Positions 46,412 to 57,741 of a stretch of 64,000 bases of DNA are shown here, one piece after another. Below the pieces are notes generated by a model. The model was not told the DNA's origin. It did no database searches and was given only the letters and a program-made list of their open reading frames with translations. Within the stretch, counting starts at the first letter, position 1, and the number at the start of each line of letters is the position of its first letter. Both the position numbers and the translations under genes were made by a program. This DNA is from Ophiosphaerella korrae. Taxonomy: Eukaryota > Ascomycota > Dothideomycetes > Pleosporales > Phaeosphaeriaceae. The stretch is taken from NCBI GenBank assembly GCA_028456385.1, contig JALNQF010000027.1, positions 306,633 to 370,632 of the forward strand, read 5' to 3'.

Positions 46412-47803
46412 TTTTAAGAACTAGTTGGGATGAATATCAGGATCGATGATATCGATAAGGGTGCGCGACCGAGGTGCCCAGATCTGGAAAAGTATGCGAT
46501 GTGGTGTCGTTGGTAGGTGGTGGGGTGGCTGGGTGATGTTAAAGGCCTGCTAGGGACTTGTTGTTGTAGCCTCGAAGCGCGTTAAACCAATTCGGAAAGC
46601 TCGACTAACACGTGACGTATGCCTGATCATCTGGACCCGGCCGTGCGCGAACTCATCGTCTGTGCTGCGTGGTGCACAGGCGGCAGTTATGTTGAGCGTT
46701 GCCGGGCGATATGTAGTCAAGAATACCATCCTCTTAGCTTGCTGCTGATTAGTAAAGTATGGCGAGACTTCCGTTCTGTCCACTAGTTGGGTGACAAGTT
46801 TGGCGGCAACAAGAAAAGCAGGTGCGATAGGCATCAGGAGTTATCCAGCTTTGTACAGCGAGAAACATAATGATGAAATCTGTGGTGAAAGGTGAGCGGA
46901 TGAATTGGAAAAACAAGTGCAGGCATGAAAAGGCGAAATAAGTAGGGGGTGAACACCAGAACGTGGTGTACCTAGTCAGCAAACCACATATACCCGAAGC
47001 CAAATTGAAGGAGGCGAGAAACCAGAGAGGTAGGGATCCACTGCAAGAGACTTGGCTCACCTGCAATAAAAAGACTGCGTATAACTATGTATCAAATCAC
47101 GCAGGAGGTTGCGTATGATTGATGCGCCTTGAAGTGGCTCAAAGACGAGAACAATACTGAAATAGAATCATATTTGAGGAGACTTACAAATACCAAAAGG
47201 TTGAGATTTCTTGTACCAGTGATCAAGGTCTTGAACATGGCGAAGGCCTGGTGGATATGTGCTGTGAAGTCATACTTGGGTGTGGTGTTGGCAAGCCAGC
47301 AGCTTGCTTGTTTGTAGGCACCAAATGGAGCGAAATTTAATCCATAGAATCAGTGAATATGAACACTGTTTGGTGAAGAGTGAGATGCTTAAAGTGGCGC
47401 TAGATTCTGACTACAAAGGCTCTGCTGGTAACACAGTGATGCGGGTGCATGTTGGGATGCATCTGAAGCGGGCGCCGACTCGAGAAGCAATGGGCACTAG
47501 TACCTAGATAGGAAAGGCGCCTTGGCAACACTTTACGACAACTTACAGCTCCTATTGACTATTGACGACGGCACACAAGTAGATGGACCCAACTCGAAAG
47601 CATTTGCGCACACTCTTACCGTCCTATTCACCGTCACTGGAGCTGCCTTGCCAGCGCATCGCCTAATACGTGCTCAAACCCCCCTGGAACTATTGACTCC
47701 AGCTTCGACACTTCAAACCACGTACTAGCCGACCTCCGACGCCGCATGTTACCCTTCGTTGACTGTCCACCCACCCGACTCAGCACATCAGCAAAAGTCC
47801 GCC
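46412..47803. other. Long divergent intergenic region
   Basis: About 1.4 kb between H2A.Z (minus) and striatin (plus). Short open frames (60-105 codons) on both strands lack recognisable content. Promoters for both genes are expected here. No tRNA is seen. Confidence 0.45.
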
Positions 47804-50481
47804 ATGGCCTGGCAATCGCCATCGGCTATGAATGCGGGCGGAGCGGGTGGCGGGGGCGATGGGAATGCGCCGTCCGGGACTGAATACACGCTGCAGGGTG
47901 AGCTACAAGCTTGGGCACTATAGCAAGCTGCGGCAGGTATACTAATTCGGCTAATTCATGTTGTAGGCGTTATGCGCTTCCTCCAAATCGAGTGGCACAG
48001 TCACGAGCGCGCCAGAAATGCGTGGGACATTGAACGCGCAGAGATGAAGGCCAAGATTGCGAAGCAGGAGGGCGAGGTTCGGAGCGCTAAGAAGCTAAAC
48101 GACCAGCTGAACAAGCATATACGTATGTTGGAACAGGCCCTGTTAAACGAACGAGCAAAAAGCAAAGCCGGTGCCACCGGTGCCGATGCCCCAGGGGGAG
48201 ACGACAAGAAGGATACCAAGGGCAAGAAGAGTGCCGCAAACGCGACGAAGCGTACGTTCATCATATCCATGTTTTCGACTGAACATTGTAGAAAGTGCTG
48301 ACGAATCGTACAGCTCAGGACAAGAGACACAACTCGTTCCTTGATGTCGACTCCGAACTCCTTGATCGATCCGACGCCGACCGTGATGGCCTGCGTGAGA
48401 AGTCAAAGCTCTATCTTACCAAATGTGTCGAAGAAATAACCTATCTTTTGACGCCTCCATCCCAACCCCCGCCACAGCCCAACCTACATGGCATGGGCAA
48501 CGGCGCTGGGTTTCTAAACCACGGTGAAGGCTCAATGGAGGAGATATTCATGGCACAGCATCGCCAGAAACTACAATCCCAGCTCCCCACTATGCCCAAT
48601 AGCGCCATGCTCAACCATCAGACGCAAAATATACCAGCAACTTCAGAATTACAGAGTCTCAACAATCAGAATCAGATCCACCATGCGCCTGAAATGAGTC
48701 GAGAGCCAGCAGGGCAACATGCCCTGGCTCAACAATCTGGCATGCCTGGTGGCTTTGCTCCACTGCGACAAAGTCAAGTCCAGGAACCACTGCACTACAC
48801 ATCTGTCCCTGAGGAACAGGTGGAAAAGGTCACTCATACGTACGACAATCATGGCCGTCAGATTCCAAACCAGGAAGAACGCCAATCAGCTCCAAGCCAA
48901 TCTACCGATGATCCAGACCAGTGGACATTCGACCCTGAACCTGGTGCTGATGTTACCACAAACGGTCCATCCCTTGGAAGACCAGACACAATACGGTTCC
49001 CAGATGCTGATAACATAGCTGCAAAGTCTCCACCGCGCGTAACAAAGACCCGAAGTAAGAGTGGAGACTATGGGCCTGGAAGGAGATTGAGTAATGAACA
49101 GAAAGGCCCTTTGGCATCTCCAAACCAGTTGGCCAAGACAGATCAACAAAGTTTCAAGGTTCGGTTCGCACTCCGTGGCCATCTTGATGTCGTTCGCTCT
49201 GTGATATTCACTGGAGGCGGCAGCCCTTCTGAGCCAGAGCTATGCACAGCAGGCGACGATGGCTTGATCAAGAGATGGATGATACCTGCCAGTTATGCGA
49301 ACCAACACACCATGAATAACGACCTTGACATTGCGCCCATTTGGTCACATAGGGGCCATGACGGCGCCGTCACATCACTGGCTGCTTGCCCTGCATCCGC
49401 CCACTTCGCAACGGGAGGGAGGGTATCCGGCGATGGTTGGATATTCTCCGGTGGTCAAGATGCCACGATCCGTGTTTGGGAAAGAGGACGAGTCGATCCC
49501 AAGGCTACGCTTGATGGCCATACTGATGCCGTTTGGACTATTTGCGTACTCCCCACTACGGCAGCATCTATTTTCGGCTCTGACTGTGGTAAATATGGAG
49601 GCCCAGATCGGATACTGCTCGCGTCTGGATCCGCAGATGGAACAATCAAACTCTGGGCAGTGAGCGCACCACCTCAACTCATCTCGCCACAAACAAATTC
49701 AAGACGTGGTGTTGGAGGAAGCCGGCGACATTCTGTCACTTCTGGCTCAAATCATCCACAATCACCACAACCTAGTGTGGCAACACAAACTCCATTCCAC
49801 TATATGCTAGTTCACACAATTGAGCGAGCGACGCATCCTTCACCAACTTGTATTAGCCCGCTTGCGCTGAATGGCGAGAACTTTGTTGTTTCTTTCGCAG
49901 ACGCCTCGATCCTTGTATACGACACCCGAACTGGCGAGGAGCTCATCGGAATGGCCAGCAATGAGACATATGATGGCACACCAGCCACGGGCATTACTTC
50001 TGTCGTGGCTACGTCGCAAAGCATTGAAGGACCAACGGAGGCGGGGCGCGGAAACCCAGAAGAGGAGGGGATATATGGTCCCACGGGTTTGAGCAGTGGG
50101 GGAGGATTGGAGGGCGTTGTTATTAGCGGGCATGAAGACCAGTACATTCGGTTTTTCGACGCTAATTCTGGTGAGTTCTTCCATATGCCCCGTTTGATCT
50201 TTTTAACTAACAATGTTTTAGGTCAATGCACGTACCAAATGCTCGCTCACCCTGCCGCCATCTCCTCTCTTTCTCTTAGCAAAGACGGACGCGAAGCGGT
50301 GTCTGCCGGTCATGACGCATCAATACGATTCTGGTCGCTCGACAAGCGCATCTGCACACAGGAAATCACGGCTCATCGTATCATGCGCGGAGAGGGTGTA
50401 TGCAGTGTTGTATGGAGCCAAGACGGCCGTCTTGTCGTTTCAGCAGGTGGTGACGGCATTGTCAAGGTCTTCGCCAGATAG
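47804..50481 (+). CDS. Striatin (STRIPAK scaffold, Pro11/StrA type)
   Basis: Four exons: 47804-47897, 47967-48251, 48314-50170 and 50222-50481, giving 831 residues. The start is MAWQSPSAMNAGGAGGGGDG. The striatin coiled-coil region follows (GVMRFLQIEWHSHERARNAW ... KKLNDQLNKHIRMLEQALLN, residues about 32-100). A long Gln/Pro-rich linker comes next, then WD40 repeats from about residue 408 (VRFALRGHLDVVRSVIF, CTAGDDGLIKRWMIP, GGQDATIRVWERGRVDPKAT, ASGSADGTIKLWAV) to the end (VVSAGGDGIVKVFAR). Striatin scaffolds PP2A and kinases in STRIPAK, needed for fruiting and cell fusion in fungi. The last intron (50171-50221, 51 bp) has no stop and is a multiple of three, so an unspliced form would add 17 residues inside the propeller. 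Confidence 0.95.
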
Positions 50482-51864
50482 TGGCTCCGCGAAGATTTCG
50501 TTGACTGGCCTTAGCTTATTTATCATTGCATGGATGCATTTCTAGCTGGAACATACCCCCTCGTACCTTTTTGCTGAATTATGGAATGTAGCTGGGATGA
50601 ATGATGGGCCATGGTAACCTTTGTGTTCACGTTGCGTCTGTGTTGTTATTTGAACATTTTACTCTACCTTTCTTGTATCATTTGACGTCGTTGCGTTCTT
50701 TGACGTTGCGAGAAGATCGTATTGCATGGCTGCGGACATTTTCCACTGTAGCCTTCACTGTACTATACAAGTGCGCTCAGAGACAACTGACGCATGAGAT
50801 AATGGAAGCCGATCATGCGGAACAACTAGAAGCGACCATTGGTGATTATGACCCGTCGTCCACTCTATTCCTCGTGGTTTCTTGTCTACACTTAACCACT
50901 ATCAAACATATTGCCCACTACTTTCAAAGATAACAACTTCGTTCGGAGATGCCTAAGCTAGATTTTATTTAGGTAGAGAATGGGAATAGGTGTCCGGCCA
51001 CAACGTATTCTCCAAGAAAGAAGAAGAGGAACATAATCATCGAATCGCCCGCAGACATAGGTCAGAGTGCTATTGGAACGTGTCAATAACCCCGACAGCC
51101 TTTAGTACCAGCGCGGGATAGAAGCTGATGAGTCCGTTGCCCGCCCACTCCGTGGCTACGCTAATGATAACAGAGAGAACAAGACGTTTGCCATTTCCGG
51201 GAGTCGCGTATAAAGCTAGCCACCTAGCCTCACAGTTCAGGGTTTCGATCTCAATCGAAGCAGCCATTCTCGGGATTCGAAGACTAAAAGCCTTCCCTGT
51301 GGCTATCAGCGTGACATTTTGTCCATGTTTCTTCAACGTGTTTCATTCTTCCAAATTTTACAAGCAAAAGGGCATGCTCTGGGCAGAAGAGTATCGAGGT
51401 GGACTGCGACACAACGACTGGTATTTGCTAGAACCACGGAAACTTTATATATGAACTACGATACCATTTCGAAGGCTATTCATTGATATAGTGGCGATAA
51501 TATTGATGAGGAGCGCTGTAAAGAATACTGAGAGGTACAGATGCTGAGTCTTTGACACAAGCCATTTTTCGTAAGTTCAAATGTAAGGTGCCTTTGAGTA
51601 GTCGTACAAGTGTAAGTTGCTAAAAATCTATACGTGTTCAATTTTTATCTTCGGTAGGCTTGCAAATGTGTATCAATTGTGGGACTTTTTTCTTGCAATA
51701 AGGTTAAGACAAACGCCACAGAAGCGAGCGCATGGCGGGGTAGCGTCATCTCACTTCCGGTAGGTGTTCATCGTCGATCTTGTAACTATGGACAATCTAT
51801 ACAGTTCTTGACCGAGCTCAATTAAGAAGCTTGATCGAGACATTTGGTTTATACTTCCTCTATC
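50482..51864. other. Long intergenic stretch
   Basis: No supported gene. Frames at 50601-50933 (plus) and 51070-51454 (both strands) are short and unremarkable. It marks the change from conserved genes to decayed accessory genes. Confidence 0.45.
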
Positions 51865-54800
51865 ATGGAAGCCTCCGAATCGACATATCTTTCGTACCGG
51901 GAATCAAGATGCGGCAGCAGCGCCTTTGGGCGTCTAAACCTAACATCTGCTCAATCGTTATCCAATATCCGTGGGGCTTCAACCATTCTTGAGGTATTGA
52001 TTGACGAAATTATTGAGAAGCGAATCACATTTCTTCCTCTACCTGAAACAAAACAGTAACTGGGCCAAGGAGGCTAATTCATTGTGGAAAGAGTAACCTT
52101 GAGATGGTCTGAATAATATCACCTCATTGCCATCAAGCAACCCAAATTCGATGTGGATCCAAACATACCCCTTAGTTTAATTGATCCAGCGTCTTTGAAG
52201 CATCTGTATGGCATCTATCGAGAGATTATCGCTCTAACACATCCAGTGCTCAAAAATCATTTCAATATTGTAAAGCTGTTGGGTGGTCAGACAATCAATA
52301 CAGCATGAACGTAAATCCAAACCTAGTGTTGGGATTAGCAAGTGGTAGCCTCTACTCCATTCTTCATGACCATGAAGCAGCCATCACTATTTCAGAGAAA
52401 TATCAACTTTGTCGTGCCGTAGCTACTGGAGTTGATGCGCTGCATCAATGTAGTTTCATCCATGGAAATATAAAGACTGAAAATGTCTTGGTATTTCTGC
52501 ATCAAGGCCACCTAGTCGCAAAAATAGCAAATTTTGGACTCTCGATCTCAGAAACAGAAGAAGGTGCAAGTTGTCAAATGATCGGTGGTACCCCCGGCTG
52601 GCTGGCCCCGGAGATCGGGCAACAACAAACCTTATCAAATTTCAAGCTATATCAGGCCGATAACTTCTCCTTCGGACTCTTGGTTTGGAGTGTAACACTT
52701 CACTCCGGGCGAGCACCTCCCAAAGTGATCGGTGCATCCCAGAGAGATACCGCAATGGCCGAGTTCAATCAATATGTTAGTCAGACCAATGACAGGGGTA
52801 TTCCCCGCTGTCTTGGGGATTTGGGGATTAGTTTAATCCAGACTGAGGTGAATTTGCGTCCTACAGAGTTAGAGATCCTCTTCTCATTCGATCTGGAGCC
52901 TGTAATCCACTATGGCCCTATTAAGAGCATGCCACATGAGGATGGTTATCCCCAACGGAGAGACCAAGACCTTCTACCTTGGGATTCATATTTTGATTGG
53001 GAAATCGAATTGTTACCCACAATATTCTACAATTCACTTCTCCAAACCTTCGATCGAAATCCAGCAGGAGTACGAGGCGACATGAAATTTCTATTGTTCC
53101 TGCAAAGGAGTTTTGTCAAGCCGAGTGATAGAGGACCGCAGAAAGTAGGAGTCATTCTCCCTAGTAACAAACTTCTCAATCCCCTTTTCAGTTCAGCTGT
53201 AGATGGGTATTGGGCTGCAAGGGCAGCTATCCCTGTACTCACAGATATTTCGACATCAAACCTTGCCAACAAGTAATTGACAGCTTAGAAGAATGGCCAG
53301 AAGATGCCACCGCGTTAGGGTCACTCATGGCATTCCGCGAATTGAACAACCTCAGCTCGCTCAAAGCACACAGCGCTATGGGTGTTTTTCGAGCATGCGG
53401 AGGATACAACATGTGGTTTTCACCATATGGAATGTCTTTGAATCCTTTGTACAAAGGTTCAGAATCCACTGATGAATACACTGGTGGGCAAACTAAACTA
53501 CACGATTTGGCCACCTCTGGTACGCTTGTAGAATTACAAGCTTATCTAGATGCGCCATACGCAGCACAAGAGCTAAACACTACATCGGAATTCTTTGAAA
53601 CACCGTTCTGCCTAGCTTGTGACCGGGGATCATGGGAAATCGCCTCTCTACTACTGGATCAAGGCGCGGATCCTAAAGTTACCTGCACAGAGTTCGGTAT
53701 CTCTTGCATGCATTGGATATTTGCATTCGATGCCAAAGACCAAATCGAAGCTGTTGAACGGCTTATGAACTGTGGCGTGGATGTCAATGCTTTAGCCCAA
53801 TTCGCATTACCATTTCCAGATTACCCTTTCTCGCTGCCGCCTGGCACACCCTTACATTGGGCAGTCGCAACTTCCAGTCATAGTGCTATTACTGCTCTCA
53901 TTTCTTTTGGTGCGAATCCTTTGATAAGAGATGCTTCGGATCCATATCTGTACGATTCACGAGTCCGCATCACTAGTCGGTATGAATACTTAGATCCGAA
54001 TATGGATATGTGCTATGAGCCGGATGAGAAGCCGCAGGGCTTATCTTCACTGGGCGTTGCAGCAATGCATAATGAACCATTTATTTTTGAGCTTTTAGTT
54101 TCGCAGGGAAGCCAAGTAGATGTCAATCAAGTCGACGAGGAGGGTTTCACCCCGCTGCATCATTTGACGAGAGCGGAACAGGGTCGTACCAACACTGGGA
54201 TTGTATTCTCTCGAAATGTTTTCGAAGGAAGCATAGAGGAGAGAAATAATAAACTTGGTTGTATTCTCGAATTGTTGAAAGTTCTGGGTGCAGATTTGGA
54301 TCTGTTGATTATGCCAAGCAGTAACGAGGGAGAATACCCGGCCTCCCGAAGTACTTCAAGAACCCGACCTCGTACTGTACTCATGCTAGCAGCTGCCAAA
54401 AATTATTTCAATCTTGTCAAAGCTCTATTAAAAGTTGGGGCTTCTGCAAATACTGAAAATACCGCGAAGGAACAGGCACTGACATGTCTGGGTGATCATT
54501 CCGCGGGGTCGTACTTGGACACCGCGAAAGTGCTTGTTTCATACGGAGCAGATATCAACCATAGCAACCAATTCGGAGTAACGCCAGTCGTACGGGCGGC
54601 GGCGTCCGGTATGCTGATGTTGTTGAATTTCTACTTTCAAAGGGTGCGAGTATGGAGCTTCATAGATCTGTGAGCGAAGCGAACACTCTCAGTGGAAAAT
54701 CAACTATACCAAATATCTTCTTCATGCTTGGAACGCCAGACCTTTCGTCGGATAGCAAGCGAGACGTGGCGGTGTGTGACCTGCTCGAGAGACTCCCGTT

Positions 54801-55191
54801 CAATGATGAGGATCCGGAACGAGCGAAAATCTTTCCAACCCTTGCGGATACGAATGGTCGCACATTGCTCCATATTTATTCTAGTATAGGGCTCCTGGAA
54901 TGCGTGGCAATACTGCTCAAACATGGGAGTCCAGTGAATGCGCATCAGCATTCTCACCACGATTATATGGCGCCTGAGAAGGCGTGGACTGAGACACCTC
55001 TTGACGTCGCCATCGAAGGGAAATGTCGAGTCCAAGATGACATGCTACGGGATAGGCAGTATAGGCGAAATGTGTACGATTGTGTGATGAGAAAGTATGA
55101 TGAGGTCATCAACCTGCTTGAGAAACATGGGGGCCTTCGCATGACCGCAGACGGCGATAGGAGGCCAAGAACACAATGGTTCATAACGTAG
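51865..55191 (+). pseudogene. Kinase-ankyrin repeat protein, RIP-damaged
   Basis: Four plus-strand segments form one ancestral protein. Segment 1 (51865-52300) starts MEASESTYLSYRESRCGSSA and has three TAA stops around the glycine loop, then IAIKQPKFD. Segment 2 (52305-53276) is the kinase body: LHQCSFIHGNIKTENVLVF, KIANFGLSISE, GGTPGWLAPEIGQQ. Segment 3 (53210-54673) and segment 4 (54652-55191) hold ankyrin repeats, such as FCLACDRGSWEIASLLLDQG, TPLHWAVATSSHSAITALIS, TVLMLAAAKNYFNLVKALLK and TLLHIYSSIGLLECVAILLK. Segments lie in three different frames, so at least three indels occurred. The catalytic HxD and DFG aspartates both read Asn (HGN, NFG), as G-to-A RIP would give. The protein type is common in fungal accessory genomes, and a defence or signalling role is inferred. 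Confidence 0.8.
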
Positions 55192-55623
55192 ATGGCAAGC
55201 CCCTCACTAATTTTGGGCGCGTATATTATCTCAACGTACAATGGCTCAACGCCGCGTTACTCAATTAGGTTCAAATGAAGCAGATATCCAGCTTGCTATC
55301 TTTTCTATTGAATCGAATCAAACATAGGGTAGTGACCAACAAAGTTGGTGGGGGGCGCCGCTCGCTTGCCATCTAAGTTATAATTTTTATTGATGCACAA
55401 TTCAATAGATCCTTTTCTTCTTAATCGACCGCGGCAAGAATACTCCATCATGCTCTCACCCAGAAGAGCGATACCGCAAAGTCACCCCGTGCTGTTCCCG
55501 GCTGCGTTACTGAGCCTATTGTTGTAATGTAGCCCATTGCTTGAGGAGGTAAATACGACCAAAACAGCGACGTAGCTAAGTATATCAGACTATATCAGAT
55601 TATATCTTCCTTTAAGAGTATGC
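55192..55623. other. Intergenic
   Basis: No gene is seen. A short repeated word, actatatcagat-like, lies near 55588-55605. Confidence 0.45.
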
Positions 55624-56505
55624 TTACCTAACTCCTACGATAAATAATTCCATCGTCTTTGCCTTGGTAAAGAAAGATACAATAGAAAGAAAAATACCCG
55701 CCGCTAAAATAATTGTGATTAATCGACTAACAGGGTTAGACAGTACAAATAGAATGACAATCTGGACAAGAAGGGCCAAGGTAGCGATCCAAATGATGAG
55801 TGTACGACTGAACCGACGTAGGATACTCCCGGGCAAATAGACCAAATCTCCAGTCGATTGAGATTTCTTGTGTTTCCAATTCGATGGCGAGCACTTCATT
55901 TTTTGGTTAGTCATAAGAGATGGGCAGTATTCATTTGCACAGATGAGGCTTACTGAATTGAAAATGCCCCTCAGCCAGAGTGTACTATCTTCAGCTAGCG
56001 ATTCAATCCATGAGAGAGCATTATCAGGCGATCGGCTGAAATTACTCATGTCTTTTTTTGTAACGCAGGTATGCAGTTTCTTGTCGTGAAATATTAGCTG
56101 TAGACTTAGTCCAATTTTCGAGGCTCCGAACGTCTTTCGATGAGGAGTCCGGAAGACTGAGTGAACGTTCGTGTTGTTCTAGCATATAGTCCTGAATCGT
56201 TAGAATACAATTCATAATCTAGATTTATGGCACATATGGCCATTCTATTTACCGTATTCTTTGAGAGCTGATTTGAGGTCATTGATCACCATCTCTCGCT
56301 CCTTATTTGTATCGAGGCGGCTACAACCTAGGAATAATTCGCAGTTCTCATTTTTATCAAGTTGGTCTAGCTTATTTTCTAGTACGGTTATTTCGTCCTG
56401 CTTCAAGAGCAGTAGTCGTATTGTGGTGGAGTTGTAGTAGAGTTGGCTAAATTGAGCTCTGAGGGAGCCTCGGTTAGGGAGTTTAGGGGTATTTAAGCTT
56501 AACAC
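55624..56505 (-). pseudogene. DUF6594-like membrane protein, frameshifted
   Basis: Minus-strand pieces match the fungal DUF6594 layout. They are FSQLYYNSTTIRLLLLKQDE, ENKLDQLDKNENCELFLGCS, EREMVINDLKSALKEY, a possible intron (56252-56192), DYMLEQHERSLSLPDSSSKD, RSLENWTKSTANISRQETAY, then after a run of seven A a different frame, MSNFSRSPDNALSWIESLAE. C-terminal membrane helices follow: TLIIWIATLALLVQIVILFV and LITIILAAGIFLSIVSFFTK. Removing one A from the run restores the frame, and the intron junction is also off by one. No helix is lost. The family function is unknown; members are integral membrane proteins common in fungal accessory regions. Confidence 0.6.
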
Positions 56506-57471
56506 AGGAGGACAACCTACAACCCAACAAACCTACACAAAACACAACGAGGTCAACAGAAGCAGGAACTTCTACTTATTTTCTTCTACTACCAATCGAG
56601 CCCTTAGTACGCAGTCAATCGGTCTATCTATACGTCAAGCTTCATTATCCACCACAGTATTCGTACTCTGGCGAAACGGCGAAAGTTTTGGAAGGCTGGA
56701 TGAGTACTGAGCAACGCAGAGAATTGTGGGTAACCTGGGCGATATTCATCGACTACACGGAGCCAGGGAAGTTAGTAATATGAGGCTAAGTTCTCTACTT
56801 ACTGTCGAATGTATTCTTTTGCGACGTGTATGGTAGTTGAGTTATCGCATTGGTTTTGTGTGCAGGAACTGGTATTTGAGCCATCGCATTAATTTTCCCT
56901 CTGAGAAATGATATGAAATGTACTTTTAACCCCAATTGCCGTGGGATCCTTTGGAACAAATCCTTTTCTGATGTCCGCCTAAGGCAACTATGTCAATATG
57001 ATTCAATTCATAACTAGCCTAAGTTGTTCCACCTAAACAATCTGTAAGCAGAAAACACACCCATATTGTGTCTGTTGACTGGTTACAGGGCGTATCAAGG
57101 CGGCTCTGGAGGGCGCAGCAGATATGGAGAGGGACGGAGTCGCCGAAGAGGGACTGAGTCGCTAAACATCCCGGTCTACCAGTAGGAGCAGGCCACGTCC
57201 CATGTCCTATCACTCACGTGAACTTGTCAGTACAAGGCAGCAAGGCAGAGTAAACATCAAGAAAAGCCTCTCAGTGAGCCTTTTGCAAACCAATAATTGG
57301 CAAGACTCCACGTGACTGAAAAGGACAATAAAGCCGAAGACATAGGTTATCACGGTGCAGTGAGGCAGACAACTCCACTAGGGTTTCGCCCACGCATCAA
57401 GAAAGCTAGTGTTGTAGGACTCTCTAGAAAAAAGTTTTAGTATTCAAACTGAGCAATCGACATAGATTAGC
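56506..57471. other. Long gap without supported genes
   Basis: Short frames only. A/T-rich, with many stops in all frames. Confidence 0.4.
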
Positions 57472-57642
57472 GAGTTTGTCGTTGGTGATAGCGTTTACGT
57501 AGTGGCTGATCGGTCACTTCTCGGCCCGTATACGATAGCGAGCGTACCCAGTGCGAAGAAATATACTCTCGGCCTCAATGACGGGACCAGTGTAGAAAAT
57601 GGGAAGATATACAACGAAAGTGAATTAGAGTCTGCAGAATAG
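57472..57642 (+). pseudogene. Orphan C-terminal exon (SH3-like fold pattern)
   Basis: Fifty-six clean codons and a TAG: EFVVGDSVYVVADRSLLGPY, TIASVPSAKKYTLGLNDGTS, then ENGKIYNESELESAE. The pattern VGDxVYV...GPYxIASVPSAxKYTL resembles a small beta-barrel repeat seen in fungal proteins I cannot name. An acceptor-like CATAG sits six bases upstream, so this is probably the last exon of a gene whose 5' part is lost or unrecognised. Confidence 0.4.
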
Positions 57643-57741
57643 ATGAAATTGAGGTCTGAGTAATACACTCAGCTACAGAGTAACTGACATCGTATCTAGG
57701 TACAAATTTAACATAGCCTTGGGGCAAAAGATGCCTATCCT

